From assembly GCA_964057225.1 (NCBI GenBank), contig OZ059900.1, positions 8,752,501 through 8,816,500 of the forward strand: a DNA stretch of 64,000 bases. The letters run 5' to 3'. Numbering within the stretch: the stretch's first letter is position 1; each line of letters opens with the position of its first letter. The position numbers and the translations under genes are program-made. Under the pieces are notes generated by a model. It saw nothing but the letters and a program-made list of their open reading frames with translations, was not told the origin of the DNA and ran no database searches. The DNA is from Auanema rhodensis (lineage: Eukaryota > Nematoda > Chromadorea > Rhabditida > Rhabditidae). Shown here piece by piece: positions 51,097 to 63,155 of the stretch.

Positions 51097-52331
51097 AAAA
51101 AACCAATAATTCTTGATATTTTCGGTCCTTTTTGACCAAAGTGGTTAAAATTGAACATATATATGTGAAAATAGTCAAAGTTAATGAATCCTGAATTCCA
51201 AATCCATATCTCAAAGGGTCTGATCAAAACATACAGTTTTCACATGTTTTGTACCCAAAATCGTTGAATATATGGCGTTTTGAGCATAAAAAGGCCCATA
51301 TTTCAATCAGTTTTGATATTCGTGCAAAATACACTTATATCAACATTCTATGACAGTATTCCATACGTTTAGTCGTTTTAGAAGAAAAAAATATGCTTAA
51401 GATCAAAAGTTTGACTGATTTAGCCAAAATGCCCTTCAAACCCCAAAAAACCAATAATTCTTGATATTTTCGGTCCTTTTTGACCAAAGTGGTTAAAATT
51501 GGACATATAAATGTAAAAATAGTCAAAGTTTATGAATCCTGAATTTCAAATCCATATCTCAAAGGGTCTGATCAAAACATACAGTTTTCACATGTTTTGT
51601 ACCCAAAATCGTTGAATATATGGCGTTTTGAGCATAAAAAGGCCCATATTTCAATCAGTTTTGATAATCGTGCAAAATACACCTATATGAACATTCTATG
51701 ACAGTATTACATACATTTAGTCGTTTTAGAAGAAAAAAATATGCTTAAGATCAAAAGTTTGACTGATTTTGCCAAAATGCCCTTCAAACCCCAAAAAACC
51801 AATAATTCTCGATATTTTCGGTCCTTTTTGACCAAAGTGGTTAAAATTGAACATATATATGTAAAAATAGTCAAAGTTTATGAATCCTGAATTTCAAATC
51901 CATATCTCAAAGGGTCTGATCAAAACATACAGTTTTCACATGTTTTGTACCCAAAATCGTTGAATATATGGCGTTTTGAGCATAAAAAGGCCCATATTTC
52001 AATCAGTTTTGATATTCGTGCAAAATACACTTATATCAACATTCTATGACAGTATTCCATACATTTAGTCGTTTTAGAAGAAAAAAATATGCTTAAGATC
52101 AAAAGTTTGACTGATTTTGCCAAAATGCCCTTCAAACCCCAAAAAACCAATAATTTTTGATATTTTCGGTCCTTTTTGACCAAAGTGGTTAAAATTGGAC
52201 ATATATATGTAGAAATAGTCGAAGTTTATGAATCCTGAATTTCAAATCCATATCTCAAAGGGTCTGATCAAAACATACAGTTTTCACATGTTTTGTACCC
52301 AAAATCGTTGAATATATGGCGTTTTGAGCAT

Positions 52332-52338
52332 AAACCCC
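52332..52338. other. 3-bp deletion marker in HOR unit U6
   Basis: AAACCCC stands where the other monomers have AAAAAGGCCC, and the GGCC is lost. The same change is at 55112-55118 and 62416-62422. It lies in the otherwise nearly invariant core of the monomer. Confidence 0.95.
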
Positions 52339-53071
52339 ATATTTCAATCAGTTTTGATATTCGTGCAAAATACACCTATATGAACATTCTATGACAGTAT
52401 TTCATACATTTAGTCGTTTTAGAAGAAAAAAATATGCTTAAGATCAAAAGTTTGACTGATTTTGCCAAAATGCCCTTCAAACCCCAAAAAACCAATAATT
52501 CTTGATATTTTCGGTCCTTTTTGACCAAAGTGGTTAAAATTGGACATATATATGTAGAAATAGTCGAAGTTTATGAATCCTGAATTTCAAATCCATATCT
52601 CAAAGGGTCTGATCAAAACATACAGTTTTCACATGTTTTGTACCCAAAATCGTTGAATATATGGCGTTTTGAGCATAAAAAGGCCCATATTTCAATCAGT
52701 TTCGATATTCGTGCAAAATACACCTATATCAACATTCTATGACAGTATTCCATACATTTAGTCGTTTTAGAAGAGAAAAGTATGCTTAAGATCAAAAGTT
52801 TGACTGATTTTGCCAAAATGCCCTACAATCCCCAAAAAACCAATAATTCTTGATATTTTCGGTCCTTTTTGACCAAAGTGGTTAAAATTGAACATATATA
52901 TGTAAAAATAGTCAAAGTTTATGAATCCTGAATTTCAAATCCATATCTCAAAGGGTCTGATCAAAACATACAGTTTTCACATGTTTTGTACCCAAAATCG
53001 TTGAATATATGGCGTTTTGAGCATAAAAAGGCCCATATTTCAATCAGTTTTGATATTCGTGCAAAATACAC

Positions 53072-55851
53072 CTATATGAACATTCTTTGACAGTATTTCA
53101 TACATTTAGTCGTTTTAGAAGAAAAAAATATGCTTAAGATCAAAAGTTTGACTGATTTTGCCAAAATGCCCTTCAATCCCCAAAAAACCAATAATTCTTG
53201 ATATTTTCGGTCCTTTTTGACCAAAGTGGTTAAAATTGAACATATATATGTAAAAATAGTCAAAGTTAATGAATCCTGAATTTCAAATCCATATCTCAAA
53301 GGGTCTGATCAAAACATACAGTTTTCACGAGTTTTGTACCCAAAATCGTTGAATATATGGCGTTTTGAGCATAAAAAGGCCCATATTTCAATCAGTTTTG
53401 ATATTCGTGCAAAATACACCTATATGAACATTCTTTGACAGTATTTCATACATTTAGTCGTTTTAGAAGAAAAAAATATGCTTAAGATCAAAAGTTTGAC
53501 TGATTTTGCCAAAATGCCCTTCAAACCCCAAAAAACCAATAATTCTTGATATTTTCGGTCCTTTTTGACCAAAGTGGTTAAAATTGGACATATATATGTA
53601 AAAATAGTCAAAGTTTATGAATCCTGAATTTCAAATCCATATCTCAAAGGGTCTGATCAAAACATACAGTTTTCACATGTTTTGTACCCAAAATCGTTGA
53701 ATATATGGCGTTTTGAGCTTAAAAAGGCCCATATTTCAATCAGTTTTGATATTCGTGCAACATACACCTATATGAACATTCTATGACAGTATTTCATACA
53801 TTTAGTCGTTTTAGAAGAAAAAAATATGCTTAAGATCAAAAGTTTGACTGATTTAGCCAAAATGTCCTTCAAACCCAAAAAACCAATAATTCTTGATATT
53901 TTCGGTCCTTTTTGACCAAAGTGTTTAAAATTGAACATATATATGTGAAAATAGTCAAAGTTAATGAATCCTGAATTCCAAATCCATATCTCAAAGGGTC
54001 TGATCAAAACATACAGTTTTCACATGTTTTGTACCCAAAATCGTTGAATATATGGCGTTTTGAGCATAAAAAGGCCCATATTTCAATCAGTTTTGATATT
54101 CGTGCAAAATACACTTATATCAACATTCTATGACAGTATTCCATACATTTAGTCGTTTTAGAAGAAAAAAATATGCTTAAGATCAAAAGTTTGACTGATT
54201 TAGCCAAAATGCCCTTCAAACCCCAAAAAACCAATAATTCTTGATATTTTCGGTCCTTTTTGACCAAAGTGGTTAAAATTGGACATATAAATGTAAAAAT
54301 AGTCAAAGTTTATGAATCCTGAATTTCAAATCCATATCTCAAAGGGTCTGATCAAAACATACAGTTTTCACATGTTTTGTACCCAAAATCGTTGAATATA
54401 TGGCGTTTTGAGCATAAAAAGGCCCATATTTCAATCAGTTTTGATAATCGTGCAAAATACACCTATATGAACATTCTATGACAGTATTACATACATTTAG
54501 TCGTTTTAGAAGAAAAAAATATGCTTAAGATCAAAAGTTTGACTGATTTTGCCAAAATGCCCTTCAAACCCCAAAAAACCAATAATTCTTGATATTTTCG
54601 GTCCTTTTTGACAAAAGTGGTTAAAATTGAACATATATATGTAAAAATAGTCAAAGTTTATGAATCCTGAATTTCAAATCCATATCTCAAAGGGTCTGAT
54701 CAAAACATACAGTTTTCACATGTTTTGTACCCAAAATCGTTGAATATATGGCGTTTTGAGCATAAAAAGGCCCATATTTCAATCAGTTTTGATATTCGTG
54801 CAAAATACACTTATATCAACATTCTATGACAGTATTCCATACATTTAGTCGTTTTAGAAGAAAAAAATATGCTTAAGATCAAAAGTTTGACTGATTTTGC
54901 CAAAATGCCCTTCAAACCCCAAAAAACCAATAATTTTTGATATTTTCGGTCCTTTTTGACCAAAGTGGTTAAAATTGGACATATATATGTAGAAATAGTC
55001 GAAGTTTATGAATCCTGAATTTCAAATCCATATCTCAAAGGGTCTGATCAAAACATACAGTTTTCACATGTTTTGTACCCAAAATCGTTGAATATATGGC
55101 GTTTTGAGCATAAACCCCATATTTCAATCAGTTTTGATATTCGTGCAAAATACACCTATATGAACATTCTATGACAGTATTTCATACATTTAGTCGTTTT
55201 AGAAGAAAAAAATATGCTTAAGATCAAAAGTTTGACTGATTTTGCCAAAATGCCCTTCAAACCCCAAAAAACCAATAATTCTTGATATTTTCGGTCCTTT
55301 TTGACCAAAGTGGTTAAAATTGGACATATATATGTAGAAATAGTCGAAGTTTATGAATCCTGAATTTCAAATCCATATCTCAAAGGGTCTGATCAAAACA
55401 TACAGTTTTCACATGTTTTGTACCCAAAATCGTTGAATATATGGCGTTTTGAGCATAAAAAGGCCCATATTTCAATCAGTTTCGATATTCGTGCAAAATA
55501 CACCTATATCAACATTCTATTACAGTATTCCATACATTTAGTCGTTTTAGAAGAGAAAAGTATGCTTAAGATCAAAAGTTTGACTGATTTTGCCAAAATG
55601 CCCTACAATCCCCAAAAAACCAATAATTCTTGATATTTTCGGTCCTTTTTGACCAAAGTGGTTAAAATTGAACATATATATGTAAAAATAGTCAAAGTTT
55701 ATGAATCCTGAATTTCAAATCCATATCTCAAAGGGTCTGATCAAAACATACAGTTTTCACATGTTTTGTACCCAAAATCGTTGAATATATGGCGTTTTGA
55801 GCATAAAAAGGCCCATATTTCAATCAGTTTTGATATTCGTGCAAAATACAC
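53072..55851. repeat. 8-monomer HOR, copy 2 (2780 bp)
   Basis: U1-U8 are at 53072, 53420, 53768, 54115, 54463, 54811, 55156 and 55504. The 1-bp deletion in U3 (53874-53876) and the 3-bp deletion in U6 (55112-55118) are each 2780 bp from their counterparts in copy 1. Private changes: GTGTTTAAAAT (about 53922), TTGACAAAAGTGG (about 54610) and CTATTACAG (about 55518). After U8 the order breaks: the unit at 55852 resembles U2 without its tail variants, then another U8-like unit follows at 56200. Confidence 0.92.
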
Positions 55852-57939
55852 CTATATGAACATTCTTTGACAGTATTTCATACATTTAGTCGTTTTAGAA
55901 GAAAAAAATATGCTTAAGATCAAAAGTTTGACTGATTTTGCCAAAATGCCCTTCAAACCCCAAAAAACCAATAATTCTTGATATTTTCGGTCCTTTTTGA
56001 CCAAAGTGGTTAAAATTGGACATATATATGTAAAAATAGTCAAAGTTTATGAATCCTGAATTTCAAATCCATATCTCAAAGGGTCTGATCAAAACATACA
56101 GTTTTCACATGTTTTGTACCCAAAATCGTTGAATATATGGCGTTTTGAGCATAAAAAGGCCCATATTTCAATCAGTTTCGATATTCGTGCAAAATACACC
56201 TATATCAACATTCTATGACAGTATTCCATACATTTAGTCGTTTTAGAAGAGAAAAGTATGCTTAAGATCAAAAGTTTGACTGATTTTGCCAAAATGCCCT
56301 ACAATCCCCAAAAAACCAATAATTCTTGATATTTTCGGTCCTTTTTGACCAAAGTGGTTAAAATTGAACATATATATGTAAAAATAGTCAAAGTTTATGA
56401 ATCCTGAATTTCAAATCCATATCTCAAAGGGTCTGATCAAAACATACAGTTTTCACATGTTTTGTACCCAAAATCGTTGAATATATGGCGTTTTGAGCAT
56501 AAAAAGGCCCATATTTCAATCAGTTTTGATATTCGTGCAAAATACACCTATATGAACATTCTTTGACAGTATTTCATACATTTAGTCGTTTTAGAAGAAA
56601 AAAATATGCTTAAGATCAAAAGTTTGACTGATTTTGCCAAAATGCCTTTCAATCCCCAAAAAACCAATAATTCTTGATATTTTCGGTCCTTTTTGACCAA
56701 AGTGGTTAAAATTGGACATATATATGTAGAAATAGTCGAAGTTTATGAATCCTGAATTTCAAATCCATATCTCAAAGGGTCTGATCAAAACATACAGTTT
56801 TCACATGTTTTGTACCCAAAATCGTTGAATATATGGCGTTTTGAGCATAAAAAGGCCCATATTTCAATCAGTTTTGATATTCGTGCAAAATACACCTATA
56901 TGAACATTCTATGACAGTATTTCATACATTTAGTCGTTTTAGAAGAAAAAAATATGCTTAAGATCAAAAGTTTGACTGATTTAGCCAAAATGTCCTTCAA
57001 ACCCCAAAAAACCAATAATTCTTGATATTTTCGGTCCTTTTTGACCAAAGTGGTTAAAATTGAACATATATCTGTGAAAATAGTCAAAGTTTATGAATCC
57101 TGAATTTCAAATCCATATCTCAAAGGGTCTGATCAAAACATACAGTTTTCACATGTTTTGTACCCAAAATCGTTGAATATATGGCGTTTTGAGCATAAAA
57201 AGGCCCATATTTCAATCAGTTTTGATATTCGTGCAAAATACACCTATATGAACATTCTTTGACAGTATTTCATACATTTAGTCGTTTTAGAAGAAAAAAA
57301 TATGCTTAAGATCAAAAGTTTGACTGATTTTGCCAAAATGCCTTTCAATCCCCAAAAAACCAATAATTCTTGATATTTTCGGTCCTTTTTGACCAAAGTG
57401 GTTAAAATTGGACATATATATGTAGAAATAGTCGAAGTTTATGAATCCTGAATTTCAAATCCATATCTCAAAGGGTCTGATCAAAACATACAGTTTTCAC
57501 ATGTTTTGTACCCAAAATCGTTGAATATATGGCGTTTTGAGCATAAAAAGGCCCATATTTCAATCAGTTTTGATATTCGTGCAAAATACACCTATATGAA
57601 CATTCTATGACAGTATTTCATACATTTAGTCGTTTTAGAAGAAAAAAATATGCTTAAGATCAAAAGTTTGACTGATTTAGCCAAAATGTCCTTCAAACCC
57701 CAAAAAACCAATAATTCTTGATATTTTCGGTCCTTTTTGACCAAAGTGGTTAAAATTGAACATATATCTGTGAAAATAGTCAAAGTTTATGAATCCTGAA
57801 TTTCAAATCCATATCTCAAAGGGTCTGATCAAAACATACAGTTTTCACATGTTTTGTACCCAAAATCGTTGAATATATGGCGTTTTGAGCATAAAAAGGC
57901 CCATATTTCAATCAGTTTCGATATTCGTGCAAAATACAC
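55852..57939. repeat. U2-like/U8-like pair and 2-monomer tandem repeat (696 bp x2)
   Basis: The unit at 55852 (CTTTGACAG, ending CAGTTTCGAT) and the U8-type unit at 56200 (GAGAAAAGTATG, CCCTACAAT) extend the HOR irregularly. Then comes GCCTTTC/GTAGAAATAGTCG (56548) with TGTCC/TATCTGTG (56896), repeated as 57244 and 57592. The two dimer copies agree at the diagnostic sites except at the very end, where the second ends in CAGTTTCGAT. Confidence 0.8.
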
Positions 57940-58287
57940 CTATATCAACATTCTATGACAGTATTCCATACATTTAGTCGTTTTAGAAGAAAAAAATATG
58001 CTTAAGATCAAAAGTTTGACTGATTTTGCCAAAATGCCCTTCAATCCCCAAAAAACCAATAATTCTTGATATTTTCGGTCCTTTTTGACCAAAGTGGTTA
58101 AAATTGAACATATATATGTGAAAATAGTCGAAGTTTATGAATCCTGAATTTCAAATCCATATCTCAAAGGGTCTGATCAAAACATACAGTTTTCACATGT
58201 TTTGTACCCAAAATCGTTGAATATATGGCGTTTTGAGCATAAAAAGGCCCATATTTCAATCAGTTTTGATATTCGTGCAAAATACAC

Positions 58288-59679
58288 CTATATGAACATT
58301 CTATGACAGTATTTCATACATTTAGTCGTTTTAGAAGAAAAAAATATGCTTAAGATCAAAAGTTTGACTGATTTTGCCAAAATGCCCTTCAAACCCCAAA
58401 AAACCAATAATTCTTGATATTTTCGATCCTTTTTGACCAAAGTGGTTAAAATTGGACATAAATATGTAAAATTAGTCAAAGTTTATGAATCCTGAATTTC
58501 AAATCCATATCTCAAAGGGTCTGATCAAAACATACAGTTTTCACATGTTTTGTACCCAAAATCGTTGAATATATGGCGTTTTGAGCATAAAAAGGCCCAT
58601 ATTTCAATCAGTTTCGATATTCGTGCAAAATACACCTATATCAACATTCTATGACAGTATTCCATACATTTAGTCGTTTTAGAAGAAAAAAATATGCTTA
58701 AGATCAAAAGTTTGACTGATTTTGCCAAAATGCCCTTCAATCCCCAAAAAACCAATAATTCTTGATATTTTCGGTCCTTTTTGACCAAAGTGGTTAAAAT
58801 TGAACATGTATATGTAAAAATAGTCAAAGTTTATGAATCCTGAATTTCAAATCCATATCTCAAAGGGTCTGATCAAAACATACAGTTTTCACATGTTTTG
58901 TACCCAAAATCGTTGAATATATGGCGTTTTGAGCATAAAAAGGCCCATATTTCAATCAGTTTTGATATTCGTGCAAAATACACCTATATGAACATTCTTT
59001 GACAGTATTTCATACATTTAGTCGTTTTAGAAGAAAAAAATATGCTTAAGATCAAAAGTTTGACTGATTTTGCCAAAATGCCCTTCAAACCCCAAAAAAC
59101 CAATAATTCTTGATATTTTCGGTCCTTTTTGACGAAAGTGGTTAAAATTGGACATATATATGTAGAAATAGTCGAAGTTTATGAATCCTGAATTTCAAAT
59201 CCATATCTCAAAGGGTCTGATCAAAACATACAGTTTTCACATGTTTTGTACCCAAAATCGTTGAATATATGGCGTTTTGAGCATAAAAAGGCCCATATTT
59301 CAATCAGTTTTGATATTCGTGCAAAATACACCTATATGAACATTCTTTGACAGTATTTCATACATTTAGTCGTTTTAGAAGAAAAAAATTTGCTTAAGAT
59401 CAAAAGTTTGACTGATTTAGCCAAAATGCCCTTCAAACCCCAAAAAACCAATAATTCTTGATATTTTCGGTCCTTTTTGACCAAAGTGGTTAAAATTGAA
59501 CATATATATGTAAAAATAGTCAAAGTTTATGAATCCTGAATTTCAAATCCATATATCAAAGGGTCTGATCAAAACATACAGTTTTCACATGTTTTGTACC
59601 CAAAATCGTTGAATATATGGCGTTTTGAGCATAAAAAGGCCCATATTTCAATCAGTTTTGATATTCGTGCAAAATACAC
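58288..59679. repeat. 'N-E-C-K' 4-monomer block, third copy
   Basis: N (58288, with TTTTCGATCC), E (58636, with private ACATGTATATG), C (58984) and K (59332, followed by ATATATCAAAG) lie 10,432 bp downstream of the copy at 47856. That equals 30 monomers minus the 8 bp lost through HOR deletions in between. The CTTTGACAG/GTCGAAG unit that follows at 59680 matches the one that follows the first copy at 29412. Confidence 0.88.
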
Positions 59680-60375
59680 CTATATGAACATTCTTTGACA
59701 GTATTTCATACATTTAGTCGTTTTAGAAGAAAAAAATATGCTTAAGATCAAAAGTTTGACTGATTTTGCCAAAATGCCCTTCAAACCCCAAAAAACCAAT
59801 AATTCTTGATATTTTCGGTCCTTTTTGACCAAAGTGGTTAAAATTGGACATATATATGTGAAAATAGTCGAAGTTTATGAATCCTGAATTTCAAATCCAT
59901 ATCTCAAAGGGTCTGATCAAAACATACAGTTTTCACATGTTTTGTACCCAAAATCGTTGAATATATGGCGTTTTGAGCATAAAAAGGCCCATATTTCAAT
60001 CAGTTTTGATATTCGTGCAAAATACACCTATATGAACATTCTATGACAGTATTTCATACATTTAGTCGTTTTAGAAGAAAAAAATATGCTTAAGATCAAA
60101 AGTTTGACTGATTTTGCCAAAATGCCCTTCAAACCCCAAAAAACCAATAATTCTTGATATTTTCGGTCCTTTTTGACCAAAGTGGTTAAAATTGAACATA
60201 TATATGTAAAAATAGTCAAAGTTTATGAAACCTGAATTTCAAATCCATATCTCAAAGGGTCTGATCAAAACATACAGTTTTCACATGTTTTGTACCCAAA
60301 ATCGTTGAATATATGGCGTTTTGAGCATAAAAAGGCCCATATTTCAATCAGTTTCGATATTCGTGCAAAATACAC

Positions 60376-63155
60376 CTATATCAACATTCTATGACAGTAT
60401 TCCATACATTTAGTCGTTTTAGAAGAAAAAAATATGCTTAAGATCAAAAGTTTGACTGATTTTGCCAAAATGCCCTTCAATCCCCAAAAAACCAATAATT
60501 CTTGATATTTTCGGTCCTTTTTGACCAAAGTGGTTAAAATTGAACATATATATGTAAAAATAGTCAAAGTTAATGAATCCTGAATTTCAAATCCATATCT
60601 CAAAGGGTCTGATCAAAACATACAGTTTTCACGAGTTTTGTACCCAAAATCGTTGAATATATGGCGTTTTGAGCATAAAAAGGCCCATATTTCAATCAGT
60701 TTTGATATTCGTGCAAAATACACCTATATGAACATTCTTTGACAGTATTTCATACATTTAGTCGTTTTAGAAGAAAAAAATATGCTTAAGATCAAAAGTT
60801 TGACTGATTTTGCCAAAATGCCCTTCAAACCCCAAAAAACCAATAATTCTTGATATTTTCGGTCCTTTTTGACCAAAGTGGTTAAAATTGGACATATATA
60901 TGTAAAAATAGTCAAAGTTTATGAATCCTGAATTTCAAATCCATATCTCAAAGGGTCTGATCAAAACATACAGTTTTCACATGTTTTGTACCCAAAATCG
61001 TTGAATATATGGCGTTTTGAGCTTAAAAAGGCCCATATTTCAATCAGTTTTGATATTCGTGCAACATACACCTATATGAACATTCTATGACAGTATTTCA
61101 TACATTTAGTCGTTTTAGAAGAAAAAAATATGCTTAAGATCAAAAGTTTGACTGATTTAGCCAAAATGTCCTTCAAACCCAAAAAACCAATAATTCTTGA
61201 TATTTTCGGTCCTTTTTGACCAAAGTGGTTAAAATTGAACATATATATGTGAAAATAGTCAAAGTTAATGAATCCTGAATTCCAAATCCATATCTCAAAG
61301 GGTCTGATCAAAACATACAGTTTTCACATGTTTTGTACCCAAAATCGTTGAATATATGGCGTTTTGAGCATAAAAAGGCCCATATTTCAATCAGTTTTGA
61401 TATTCGTGCAAAATACACTTATATCAACATTCTATGACAGTATTCCATACATTTAGTCGTTTTAGAAGAAAAAAATATGCTTAAGATCAAAAGTTTGACT
61501 GATTTAGCCAAAATGCCCTTCAAACCCCAAAAAACCAATAATTCTTGATATTTTCGGTCCTTTTTGACCAAAGTGGTTAAAATTGGACATATAAATGTAA
61601 AAATAGTCAAAGTTTATGAATTCTGAATTTCAAATCCATATCTCAAAGGGTCTGATCAAAACATACAGTTTTCACATGTTTTGTACCCAAAATCGTTGAA
61701 TATATGGCGTTTTGAGCATAAAAAGGCCCATATTTCAATCAGTTTTGATAATCGTGCAAAATACACCTATATGAACATTCTATGACAGTATTACATACAT
61801 TTAGTCGTTTTAGAAGAAAAAAATATGCTTAAGATCAAAAGTTTGACTGATTTTGCCAAAATGCCCTTCAAACCCCAAAAAACCAATAATTCTTGATATT
61901 TTCGGTCCTTTTTGACCAAAGTGGTTAAAATTGAACATATATATGTAAAAATAGTCAAAGTTTATGAATCCTGAATTTCAAATCCATATCTCAAAGGGTC
62001 TGATCAAAACATACAGTTTTCACATGTTTTGTACCCAAAATCGTTGAATATATGGCGTTTTGAGCATAAAAAGGCCCATATTTCAATCAGTTTTGATATT
62101 CGTGCAAAATACACTTATATCAACATTCTATGACAGTATTCCATACATTTAGTCGTTTTAGAAGAAAAAAATATGCTTAAGATCAAAAGTTTGACTGATT
62201 TTGCCAAAATGCCCTTCAAACCCCAAAAAACCAATAATTTTTGATATTTTCGGTCCTTTTTGACCAAAGTGGTTAAAATTGGACATATATATGTAGAAAT
62301 AGTCGAAGTTTATGAATCCTGAATTTCAAATCCATATCTCAAAGGGTCTGATCAAAACATACAGTTTTCACATGTTTTGTACCCAAAATCGTTGAATATA
62401 TGGCGTTTTGAGCATAAACCCCATATTTCAATCAGTTTTGATATTCGTGCAAAATACACCTATATGAACATTCTATGACAGTATTTCATACATTTAGTCG
62501 TTTTAGAAGAAAAAAATATGCTTAAGATCAAAAGTTTGACTGATTTTGCCAAAATGCCCTTCAAACCCCAAAAAACCAATAATTCTTGATATTTTCGGTC
62601 CTTTTTGACCAAAGTGGTTAAAATTGGACATATATATGTAGAAATAGTCGAAGTTTATGAATCCTGAATTTCAAATCCATATCTCAAAGGGTCTGATCAA
62701 AACATACAGTTTTCACATGTTTTGTACCCAAAATCGTTGAATATATGGCGTTTTGAGCATAAAAAGGCCCATATTTCAATCAGTTTCGATATTCGTGCAA
62801 AATACACCTATATCAACATTCTATGACAGTATTCCATACATTTAGTCGTTTTAGAAGAGAAAAGTATGCTTAAGATCAAAAGTTTGACTGATTTTGCCAA
62901 AATGCCCTACAATCCCCAAAAAACCAATAATTCTTGATATTTTCGGTCCTTTTTGACCAAAGTGGTTAAAATTGAACATATATATGTAAAAATAGTCAAA
63001 GTTTATGAATCCTGAATTTCAAATCCATATCTCAAAGGGTCTGATCAAAACATACAGTTTTCACATGTTTTGTACCCAAAATCGTTGAATATATGGCGTT
63101 TTGAGCATAAAAAGGCCCATATTTCAATCAGTTTTGATATTCGTGCAAAATACAC
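60376..63155. repeat. 8-monomer HOR, copy 3 (2780 bp)
   Basis: U1-U8 are at 60376, 60724, 61072, 61419, 61767, 62115, 62460 and 62808. U1 is the TATCAAC/ATTCC version seen in copy 1, not the CTTTGACAG version of copy 2. The 1-bp deletion lies at 61178-61180 and the 3-bp deletion at 62416-62422. A private TTCTGAATTT occurs near 61621. No extra X monomer is present. Confidence 0.92.

Larger units (their letters stand above)
49944..53071. repeat. 8-monomer HOR, copy 1, with one extra monomer (9 units, 3128 bp)
   Basis: Units: U1 (AAAGTTAATGAATCC, TTTTCACGAG), U2 (ends GAGCTTAAAAAGG and GCAACATAC), an extra unit X (50640; GCCTTTC, GTCGAAG), U3 (AAACCCAAAAAACC, 1 bp short, AAAGTTAATG, AATTCCAAAT), U4 (CATACG, CATATAAATG, ends TGATAATCG), U5 (ATTACATAC), U6 (AATTTTTGAT, ends TAAACCCCATA, 3 bp short), U7 (ends CAGTTTCGAT), U8 (GAGAAAAGTATG, CCCTACAAT). 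Without X it would be 2780 bp, like the other copies. Confidence 0.9.
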
